Positions 57,765-64,000 of a stretch of 64,000 nt of DNA are shown in pieces (within the stretch, counting starts at the first letter, position 1; each line of letters begins with the position of its first letter). The translations under genes were made by a program, and so were the position numbers. The notes below the pieces were generated by a model. It ran no database searches. It saw only the letters and a program-made list of their open reading frames with translations, and had not been told where the DNA came from. The stretch comes from an uncultured Litoreibacter sp. Lineage in GTDB: Bacteria > Pseudomonadota > Alphaproteobacteria > Rhodobacterales > Rhodobacteraceae. Location of the stretch: assembly GCA_947504205.1 (NCBI GenBank), contig CANNGL010000001.1, positions 1-64,000 of the forward strand, read 5' to 3'.

Positions 57765-58955
57765 ATGCGCTTTGATTTAATTGCAAATTTTAGCCCGGGC
57801 GAAACGATTCCCTGGACTCGCACGTTGGAGATGATCCTGGAGCAATGCTCTTTGGCAGAGCAGGCAGGCTTCACCACAGCTTGGTTCACCGAACATCATT
57901 TTGCCCATAACGGCTACATGAACGCGCCGCCTAATCCGATACAGATGTGCACCCACGTCGCCGCGCATTGCAAGAAATTGCGCGTCGGCACTGCCCCGAT
58001 CGTTCTGCCGGACTGGCATCCGTTGCGGGTCGCTGAAGATGTGGCGATGCTCGACAATATGACGCTGGGGCGCGTGGATTTCGGTGTTGCGAAGGGCATC
58101 AATGAGCGCGCGACGATCCAGTTTAACCCCAATGCGGACCGGCGCGACAATGCAAAGGTCATGCGGCTTTATCAGGAAAGCCTCGAAGTCATTTTGAAAG
58201 CTTGGACGAACGAAACCTTTACCCATACGGGGGAGTTCTATGAATTTCCCGTTCCTGGTTGGAAAGAAACCAATCGCTTCTTTGAGCCACTTGATCCCCG
58301 TTACCATTCTGACGACGGCGAATACAAAGCCATGTATGTCCACCCGCGCCCGTATCAGGCGGGCCATCCGCCTGTTTGGTTGATGTCCAACGCGCCACCG
58401 ACCTTTAAGCTGGCGGGCGAGAAGGGGTGGGGGGTCATCTCGATGTCATCAGCGCAAAAGCGGACGTTGGCCTGTTGGGAGCCTTACCGGGAAGCCTTGT
58501 CGAAGCGCGAGGGACGCGATGTCAAATTGGGCGAAGGTGTCGGGGTCTGCACGGCGTTCTATGTTGGTGAGACAATGGAAGAAGCCGTAGAAACCATTCG
58601 TCCAAGCATTAACGCCTACTATGAATTTCTGGGTGGATCACGACCGGCCGGTGAATGGACCAAGCATGGCTACCTCGATGTAGGGGAAGACATGACGCCA
58701 GAGGATGATGCGATGGACTGGTTCGATTTTCTCAACAAGCGTGGGATTATTGTCGTTGGTGATGCAGAGTTTGTGGCAGAAAGGTTTGCTGAGAAGCAGG
58801 AGACCATTGGTCTCGATCATCTGATGTTGATGCAGCAATATACGGGTGTTCCCTACGAAAAAATTCTCGCCAGTTGGCACAGATTGTTCGAGCATGTGGT
58901 GCCGAGATTTGGAACCACATCCATCGCTCAGAAACGGGAGTTGGTCGATGCTTGA
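57765..58955 (+). CDS. Luciferase-like flavin-dependent monooxygenase
   Basis: A 396-residue LLM-class TIM-barrel enzyme, GGCGAG upstream. CSLAEQAGFTTAWFTEHHFA, VGTAPIVLPDWHPLRVAED and LDNMTLGRVDFGVAKGINER are family blocks; FTHTGEFYEFPVPGW is also typical. These enzymes use reduced FMN and oxygen to oxidise small compounds such as aldehydes, nitrilotriacetate-like amines, sulfonates or cyclic amides. The flavin reductase gene two positions later would supply the reduced flavin. First gene of the operon; the substrate is unknown. Confidence 0.92.
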   Translation: MRFDLIANFSPGETIPWTRTLEMILEQCSLAEQAGFTTAWFTEHHFAHNGYMNAPPNPIQMCTHVAAHCKKLRVGTAPIVLPDWHPLRVAEDVAMLDNMTLGRVDFGVAKGINERATIQFNPNADRRDNAKVMRLYQESLEVILKAWTNETFTHTGEFYEFPVPGWKETNRFFEPLDPRYHSDDGEYKAMYVHPRPYQAGHPPVWLMSNAPPTFKLAGEKGWGVISMSSAQKRTLACWEPYREALSKREGRDVKLGEGVGVCTAFYVGETMEEAVETIRPSINAYYEFLGGSRPAGEWTKHGYLDVGEDMTPEDDAMDWFDFLNKRGIIVVGDAEFVAERFAEKQETIGLDHLMLMQQYTGVPYEKILASWHRLFEHVVPRFGTTSIAQKRELVDA

Positions 58956-59625
58956 GATTTGGGGGCGTCCGTATTCGTCGAATGTGATCCCAGTGATCTG
59001 GACGGCAAATGAGTTGGGACTTGATTACACGTTGCAACTTGCAGGTGGCAGCTTTGGCAAGCTCGACACAGAAGACTTTGCAAAGATCAACCCCAACCGG
59101 ATGATCCCGGCGATCAGGGATGGTGATTTCGCTCTCTGGGAAAGCCACGCGATCGTGCGATACCTGTGTGACCGCTACAGCACGGGTGGTTTGTGCCCTG
59201 GAGATGCAAAACACCGCGCGCTGGCCGATCAATGGATGGAATGGTCGGGGTCGCGGGCGTTCATGCCGGTGATTCACTTGTTTTTTGCAACTGTCCGAAC
59301 CGCCCCGGAAAGCCGTGACCCTAGTAAAATATCTGCACTGCGCGATGAGGCGAGCGAGGTCTTAGCGCTGCTAGACGCGCATTTGGCCGACAACGAGTAT
59401 GTCGCTGGGAATACGTTTACCATGGGCGACATTCCATTGGGCTGCGTGGCTTACCGATACTTCGACGTAGACGTGGAGCGGCCGAGCCTGCCTCATCTGG
59501 AAGCATGGTATGCAAAGCTTTCCAAACGTCCGGCCTATCGGAAACATGTCATGCGTTTCTTCGGGACAAATCCCGACGAATGGCAGGCCTTGGAGCGAGC
59601 TTGCGCCAAAGAGGGCGTTCTTTAG
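58948..59625 (+). CDS. Glutathione S-transferase family protein
   Basis: A 225-residue GST. MLEIWGRPYSSNVIPVIWTA is the thioredoxin-like N-terminus with Ser in the PYSSN loop as probable catalytic residue; NPNRMIPAIRDGDFALWESH contains the cis-Pro and the ES glutathione-binding motif. The C-terminal helical domain has GDIPLGCVAYRYF. The start ATG overlaps the monooxygenase stop by 8 bases. It may conjugate or isomerise an oxygenation product. Confidence 0.92.
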   Translation: MLEIWGRPYSSNVIPVIWTANELGLDYTLQLAGGSFGKLDTEDFAKINPNRMIPAIRDGDFALWESHAIVRYLCDRYSTGGLCPGDAKHRALADQWMEWSGSRAFMPVIHLFFATVRTAPESRDPSKISALRDEASEVLALLDAHLADNEYVAGNTFTMGDIPLGCVAYRYFDVDVERPSLPHLEAWYAKLSKRPAYRKHVMRFFGTNPDEWQALERACAKEGVL

Positions 59626-59626
59626 C

Positions 59627-60112
59627 ATGGATGTTGCAGATTACCGACGAGCGCTGGGCTCGTTTCCCACAGGGGTTACGATTGTGACGGCTTTCGACAA
59701 GGCCGGGCAGCCTTGGGGACTGACGGCCAATTCGTTCACTTCGGTTTCGCTGGCTCCGCCCGTAATATCGGTGTGCATCGCGAAGTCTGGGCGCGTCTTT
59801 CCTACTCTGGCGGCCTCGGGGCGTTTCGCAGTGAACATCCTCTCTGAATCCCAACAAGATCTCGCGATGCACTTTTCCAGCGATGTCGAGAACCGCTTTG
59901 ATGGTACCCAATGGCACGCATCGGAGGGCGGTGCGCCCCTGTTGCCCGGTGCTTCGGCCCGCATGGATTGTTTTGTCCATTCGAGGGTGGATGCTGGAGA
60001 TCACGAAATCCTTCTGGGCGAGGTCAGCAGATATGATCATGCTCCGACCCCACCGCTTGTTTACTGTCGGGGTGCGTTTTTTGCAGCCCCGCAATCGGAG
60101 GCGCTTCAATGA
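59627..60112 (+). CDS. NAD(P)H:flavin reductase (monooxygenase partner)
   Basis: A 161-residue flavin reductase of the HpaC/NtaB-like family. DYRRALGSFPTGVTIVTAFD, GLTANSFTSVSLAPPVISVC and GRFAVNILSESQQDLAMHFS are the family blocks; the length is usual. It would deliver FMNH2 to the luciferase-like monooxygenase. It starts 2 bases after the GST stop and overlaps the next gene by 4 bases. Confidence 0.93.
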   Translation: MDVADYRRALGSFPTGVTIVTAFDKAGQPWGLTANSFTSVSLAPPVISVCIAKSGRVFPTLAASGRFAVNILSESQQDLAMHFSSDVENRFDGTQWHASEGGAPLLPGASARMDCFVHSRVDAGDHEILLGEVSRYDHAPTPPLVYCRGAFFAAPQSEALQ

Positions 60113-60990
60113 GCGATGCCCTAACATATCACTCTCGTTTCTCCGCCGAGGAGTTTGATGCGCAATATAACTTGCGGGCGGGGCGCCCCGATTACGAGGA
60201 AACGGTCATTCCAGGCTGGTCGCAGGCGAGCGAACGGGCGCGTGCCACGATCGATTGTAGCTTGGACATTCGCTACGGCACAGGCGAGAAACAGAAGCTT
60301 GATGTGTTTCGTTGCGGTGATGCTTCGGCACCAACACTGATCTATGTGCATGGCGGCTATTGGCAACGGGGCGATAAATCCATCTATAGTTTTCTTGCGA
60401 CACCGTTTGCTGCCGCTGGTGTGAATGTAATTGTTGTTGGCTACGATCTCTGTCCTGCAGTCACTATCACCCGTATTTCGGAAGAAATACGCGAGGCCAT
60501 AAGCCACATTTGGCAGGACGCCACAAAGCTTGGGATCAATCGGGATCGCATCACTGTCATGGGGCATTCTGCGGGTGGTCATATCACCCAGATGATGATG
60601 GCAACCGATTGGCCCTCGCGCGACCCAGACATGCCGGCAGACCTGATCAAATCTGGTATTCCGGTCTCTCCGCTCAGCTATCTCGAACCGGTGCGTCTGA
60701 CCGAAGCTTTGAACGCGGGCATTCGCATGGATGCCGCAGAAGCGCAGGCCGAAAGCCCGATGACAAATCATCCTCCAATAACCGACGCGCCGCAAATGGT
60801 TGTGGTCGGGGGAGGAGAGACCGATGAATTTCATCGCCAGGCCCGGATGTATGTCGAAAAGTTCGAAAGTGCGGCCCGCCAGATCGAACTTTTTAACGTG
60901 CCGGAGGTCGACCACTTCGATGAGCTAAACGTGCTGGCCGACCGCAATAGCCCGTTCTTCGCCAAAACTTGCAAGATGCTCGGTCTTTAG
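60109..60990 (+). CDS. Alpha/beta hydrolase, kynurenine formamidase-like
   Basis: A 293-residue hydrolase with oxyanion motif VHGGYWQRGDK (about residue 80), nucleophile in VMGHSAGGHIT (about residue 146), Asp in GGGETDEFHRQ and His in PEVDHFDEL. HGGYW and GHSAGGH are typical of bacterial arylformamidases (KynB-like alpha/beta hydrolases), which cleave formamide or amide bonds. It could hydrolyse an amide or ester made by the monooxygenase. It overlaps the flavin reductase gene by 4 bases. Confidence 0.9.
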   Translation: MSDALTYHSRFSAEEFDAQYNLRAGRPDYEETVIPGWSQASERARATIDCSLDIRYGTGEKQKLDVFRCGDASAPTLIYVHGGYWQRGDKSIYSFLATPFAAAGVNVIVVGYDLCPAVTITRISEEIREAISHIWQDATKLGINRDRITVMGHSAGGHITQMMMATDWPSRDPDMPADLIKSGIPVSPLSYLEPVRLTEALNAGIRMDAAEAQAESPMTNHPPITDAPQMVVVGGGETDEFHRQARMYVEKFESAARQIELFNVPEVDHFDELNVLADRNSPFFAKTCKMLGL

Positions 60991-61000
60991 GAGATCTCAG

Positions 61001-61375
61001 ATGACTGACTTAACCCGTACACTGGTTGACGCCGTAGGGGACGCCTTTAACGCAAATGACATTGATGCCGTAATGAAATATTTCGCGCCCGATGCAATCT
61101 TTGACCATGCCGTTGGGCCAGAACCGCATGGTGTCCGGTTCGAAGGATCAGACGCGATCCGTGCCGTGTTTTCCGGGCTTTTTGAGAAGGTAGAAACCGT
61201 GCATTGGGAAACGCTTGATTGCCGAATAGCAGGAGATAAGGCGTTTTGCGAGTATCGTCGAACAGCAACGCACAAAGACGGCTCTGCAGAAGAGTATCTG
61301 AGCGTTGACATTCTGACCTTCAGACAGGGCCTGATCATTCATAAGGACACCTATTACAAGCAGCGTACAGCCTAA
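61001..61375 (+). CDS. SnoaL-like (NTF2-fold) protein
   Basis: A 124-residue protein of the NTF2-like fold: VGDAFNANDIDAVMKYFAPD, then DHAVGPEPHGVRFEGSDAIR and the last strand region TFRQGLIIHKDTYYKQ. SnoaL-like proteins act as isomerases, cyclases or binding proteins in oxygenation pathways. It is the last gene of the monooxygenase operon, 10 bases after the hydrolase, and overlaps the 3' end of the convergent histidine kinase gene by 4 bases. Confidence 0.88.
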   Translation: MTDLTRTLVDAVGDAFNANDIDAVMKYFAPDAIFDHAVGPEPHGVRFEGSDAIRAVFSGLFEKVETVHWETLDCRIAGDKAFCEYRRTATHKDGSAEEYLSVDILTFRQGLIIHKDTYYKQRTA

Positions 61376-62757
61376 ACGGCGGTCTGGCTGGCGTCTGTCA
61401 TCAGTGGCAGCTCGCCCTTCAAGCGCGCGCCGGTTTTGCAGGCTTCTATGCTCATCTGTCCGCCATGGTTTTCGATGACCTTGAACGCTATCGGCAACCC
61501 CAAACCGCTGCCGCGTCCAGAATTGGCTTGGCTGAACCTTCCCTTGGCCAATGTGTGCATTTCAGACTCGATTCCGATGCCGTTGTCTTCGACCGTGAGA
61601 ATGGCGTTCTTGGCGTCCTGTTCAATCGTGACGTCTATCTTCGACATCTGAGAACCACCGTGGACGACAGCGTTCGTCAGCAGGTTCAGGAACGCCTCCT
61701 GCAGCATGACCTCATCACCTATGATCAGAACCGGCCGCGGTGGATGGGACAGCGTGATTTTGGCTGAATGATCTTCGGTGGTTGCCTCGAAGCGCTCAAT
61801 CACCTTGCGCAACAAATCAACCAGGTCCAACTGCACGCTGTTCTGGCTCAGGTCTGATCCCTTGGCTCGTTCAAAGGAAAGCAATTGGTTCGTCAGATGC
61901 GTGGCATCCCGGGCGGCGGCTACCAGTTCTGTGCTGCGCAATTTTGCGGCTTCTGGTGACGGCGCACTTTCTACCGCCTCGGCCAAGGCCAATACGCCAG
62001 CGATAGGGTTACGCAGTTGGTGCGCTGCGTTTGAGATAAACTCGTCCTTTGAACTGATCCGGCGAGACACACGATCGAGAAGCTCGTTGAGGGTCGAGAC
62101 GATGCCCTGAGTTTCGATGGGTACGTTCCGGCGGATCGGTTCCAGATCGCTGGGGGTGCGACGGGCGATTGCGGTTTGCAGGTCCAGCAGAGGGCGAAGG
62201 CCCAAGCCGACACCAAACCAGACAATCAAAGCAACCGAGAGCAGCAGTAGTGAAATAACACCAATCGCCAAGATCAGAACATCTTGGACAAACGACGTCC
62301 GGACGCTCAGATCCTGCCAAACCGAAATGGTGAACAGGCCAGTGACGCCGTCAATCGTCGTGGCATATTGAAACCTCAGCACGCGAACGTCACGCCCCTT
62401 GTAAAGCGCGTTGTAATACAGAGGATCGGTCAGTTCTGGCGGCGTCGGAAACGGTGCTGGCGGCGGCGTGGCGTAGCCGGTCACGAAGACGCCGTCCGGT
62501 GCGTAGACATGGTAGAATACCTCTCCACCAGAAGTGTCACTGACCAACCGACGGGTAGAGGGGCTGAGCGCGTCTCCATCCGAGATCGCCACGTCGCGCG
62601 AAATCGCCAAAGCGGCCGACAATAACCCGCGGTCAAAAATGTCCGCCGCCCGAGTGGTGGTGTTTCGAAACTGCCAGATTGCTGCAACGATGGAGATCGC
62701 AAGAAGCGGGGTCAGAATAATGACGATCAGGCGCGCGCGCAGGGATTGGGACGTCAC
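61372..62757 (-). CDS. Sensor histidine kinase, TctE-like
   Basis: A 461-residue membrane kinase. Transmembrane helices at about residues 9-30 and 160-185 enclose a periplasmic sensor domain; a HAMP-like segment, HisKA (FISNAAHQLRNPIAGVLALA with the phospho-accepting His), and HATPase (LLTNAVVHGGSQ, VEDNGIGIE, GRGSGLGLP) follow. It is the TctE-type partner of the response regulator downstream in the same transcript order (regulator first, kinase second, ATGA overlap). It probably senses a carboxylate taken up by the TctC-type system. Confidence 0.93.
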   Translation of the reverse strand: MTSQSLRARLIVIILTPLLAISIVAAIWQFRNTTTRAADIFDRGLLSAALAISRDVAISDGDALSPSTRRLVSDTSGGEVFYHVYAPDGVFVTGYATPPPAPFPTPPELTDPLYYNALYKGRDVRVLRFQYATTIDGVTGLFTISVWQDLSVRTSFVQDVLILAIGVISLLLLSVALIVWFGVGLGLRPLLDLQTAIARRTPSDLEPIRRNVPIETQGIVSTLNELLDRVSRRISSKDEFISNAAHQLRNPIAGVLALAEAVESAPSPEAAKLRSTELVAAARDATHLTNQLLSFERAKGSDLSQNSVQLDLVDLLRKVIERFEATTEDHSAKITLSHPPRPVLIIGDEVMLQEAFLNLLTNAVVHGGSQMSKIDVTIEQDAKNAILTVEDNGIGIESEMHTLAKGRFSQANSGRGSGLGLPIAFKVIENHGGQMSIEACKTGARLKGELPLMTDASQTAV

Positions 62758-63434
62758 GCTTCTGTCTCCGGCTCGACAAGCAACTGATAGCCCAATCCGC
62801 GCTTGGCCGTGATTGTCACACCAAAAGGTTTCAGGCGTGATCGGATGCGGGACACATAAACCTCAATGACTTTTTCCTCGACATCGGCACCCACACCGTA
62901 GGCGTAGTCCAGCAGCGCAGTCTTGGAGACTAGGCGACCGTGAGCTGACAGCAGGCATTCGAAAATCGAGAGCTCCCGCCTTGGCAGCTCGATAGGTTCG
63001 TCTCCTGCGGAAAGCTGACGTGCCGCCGGGTCAAATTGCAGCGGTCCCAGCTCAACCAACTTGCGTTGTGGCACTCTGCGCCTGCGGGACAGGGCCCGGA
63101 CGCGGGCCTCCAGTTCTGTCATTTCAAAGGGCTTGATCAGATAGTCGTCGGCGCCGGCATCCAAGCCAAGAACACGGTCCTCGGTCTCTGCGCGCGCTGT
63201 GAGCAGTATGACCGGACGATGGTCGTCGCGCGCTCGCAACTCCTTCAATAGTGTCAGGCCATCGGTTCCCGGCAGATTGATGTCGAGAATGATGAGGTCT
63301 GACACATCGCCTCGCAAAAACGCGGCGGCCTCGTTTCCATCATGCAGCAAATCAACCGCGTGACCCTCGTCCTGAAGACGATAGGCGATGCCTTTGGCAA
63401 GGCCGATATTGTCTTCCACCACAGTGATCCGCAT
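62754..63434 (-). CDS. Response regulator, TctD-like (OmpR family)
   Basis: A 226-residue regulator: receiver domain MRITVVEDNIGLAKGIAYRL with phospho-Asp in LIILDINLPGTDG (about residue 51) and Lys in YLIKPFE (about residue 101), then a winged helix (RRELSIFECLLSAHGRLVSK, VYVSRIRSRLKPFG). With the TctE-like kinase it should activate tricarboxylate-type transport genes such as the divergent tctC-like gene. Confidence 0.94.
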   Translation of the reverse strand: MRITVVEDNIGLAKGIAYRLQDEGHAVDLLHDGNEAAAFLRGDVSDLIILDINLPGTDGLTLLKELRARDDHRPVILLTARAETEDRVLGLDAGADDYLIKPFEMTELEARVRALSRRRRVPQRKLVELGPLQFDPAARQLSAGDEPIELPRRELSIFECLLSAHGRLVSKTALLDYAYGVGADVEEKVIEVYVSRIRSRLKPFGVTITAKRGLGYQLLVEPETEA

Positions 63435-63564
63435 CTTTTTCAGAGCCCGAAAGTTTCATGCAAGGTTCGCAGGTCAGGTTTGAAACATCAACTGGGCGAG
63501 GACAGTCCGGTGATTCTGTTTTGGCCATTCCGGGGAGGTCTGGCCGTATCCTAGGGAGGAACAT

Positions 63565-64000
63565 ATGTCCTTTATGAAAACCACACGTCGTGTGGCCTAC
63601 AGCCTTGTCGCTGCGGCCGCTGCGACATTCTCGTTTCAAGCGCAGGCTGGCGGCCATGGCATCGATCTCACTGGTAAAACTGTGGAATGGATTATCCCGT
63701 TCTCGGAAACCGGTGGATCGGCCAAGTGGGCCAATTTTTATGCACCACTTCTATCCGAAGCGTTGCCGGGCAACCCGACCGTTGTCGTCAAGTTCATGCC
63801 GGGTGCCGGGTCCACGAAGGGCGCGAACTTCTTTCAAGAACAAAGTTATGACGATGGCACCTTGATCTTTGGATCATCCGGCTCAACGCAGTTTCCGTTT
63901 CTGCTGGGCGATCCACGCGTGAAGTACAATTATGATGATTGGAACGTGGTTCTGGCCTCTGGCACAGGTGGCGTAGCCTACCTGCCGCCCGAAACTGCCG
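63565..64000 (+). CDS. TctC-like substrate-binding protein (cut by window end)
   Basis: 145 codons are present and the frame runs out of the window. Start ATG 63565 with AGGGAGGA upstream. The signal peptide is about residues 1-30 (RVAYSLVAAAAATFSFQAQA), followed by mature GGHGIDLTGKTVEWIIPFSE. VEWIIPF-x-x-GG-x-x-x-x-W and FMPGAGSTKGANFF are the blocks of the Bug/TctC family that binds citrate, other tricarboxylates or aromatic acids for the TctA-TctB transporter. It is divergent from the TctD/TctE pair and probably under its control. Confidence 0.9.
   Translation, partial: MSFMKTTRRVAYSLVAAAAATFSFQAQAGGHGIDLTGKTVEWIIPFSETGGSAKWANFYAPLLSEALPGNPTVVVKFMPGAGSTKGANFFQEQSYDDGTLIFGSSGSTQFPFLLGDPRVKYNYDDWNVVLASGTGGVAYLPPETA

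Noticed and set aside
1-64000. CRISPR arrays, transposases, prophage or integrase genes
   Set aside because: None found by reading; no regularly spaced direct repeats and no recombinase motifs among the genes.

Overview
The window reads as a chromosomal segment of an alphaproteobacterium of the order Rhodobacterales, probably a roseobacter-type marine bacterium. The evidence is the combination of ethylmalonyl-CoA pathway genes (ecm, ccr), a luxR-luxI pair directly downstream of ccr, a CtrA-type box, a polyhydroxyalkanoate synthase, several ABC and TRAP/TTT-like uptake systems, moderately high GC and very tight gene packing with many 4-nt ATGA overlaps. No phage, transposase, rRNA or CRISPR array is visible. 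Genus and species cannot be named from this sequence alone.

Layout. 1-3.9 kb: end of tuf, a 562-residue acidic membrane-anchored protein of unknown function, a 52-residue secreted peptide, tRNA-Trp, an esterase-like hydrolase and secE; nusG, which normally follows secE, is absent. 3.9-12.3 kb (minus strand): a peptide/opine-type ABC importer followed by aldehyde dehydrogenase, a proline-iminopeptidase-like hydrolase, a GNAT acetyltransferase and an SDR, apparently one operon. 12.5-14.2 kb: panB-panC. 14.2-19.2 kb: ecm divergent from a PlsB-like acyltransferase followed by ccr; ecm and ccr share a palindromic motif. 19.2-21.0 kb: a small ORF, luxR and luxI under a perfect TTAA-N7-TTAAC box. 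21.1-24.3 kb: a RecD/Dda-like helicase, then a TIGR02186-type membrane protein with a TauE/SafE exporter.

24.5-29.2 kb: a BMP-type (nucleoside-like) ABC importer. 29.4-36.4 kb: housekeeping genes (rimI, tsaB, GFA-type protein, NifU-like scaffold, universal stress protein, DUF2235 hydrolase, CoA-binding protein, zinc ribbon, rlmB, membrane protein, tRNA-Tyr). 36.5-40.6 kb: a five-gene minus-strand operon in which a divergent PHA synthase is preceded by four unrecognised beta-rich proteins, two of which share an N-terminal helix followed by an Ig-like domain; this is the strongest candidate here for an undescribed system. 40.8-51.9 kb: EamA exporter, PIG-L deacetylase and ROK regulator divergent from a sugar ABC importer that carries an argininosuccinate-lyase-like enzyme and a PfkB kinase.

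52.3-57.0 kb: a lone Flp-type pilin, a DUF5946 protein, and an ECF42-type sigma operon (YciI, sigma, VOC, MAPEG, TfoX-like, DUF2461) with a matching ECF promoter. 57.0-61.4 kb: an XRE-cupin regulator divergent from a luciferase-like monooxygenase, GST, flavin reductase, formamidase-like hydrolase and SnoaL-like protein, with a tandem 28-bp operator between them; this looks like an inducible catabolic pathway of unknown substrate. 61.4-64.0 kb: TctD/TctE-type two-component system divergent from the start of a tctC-like binding-protein gene cut by the window end.
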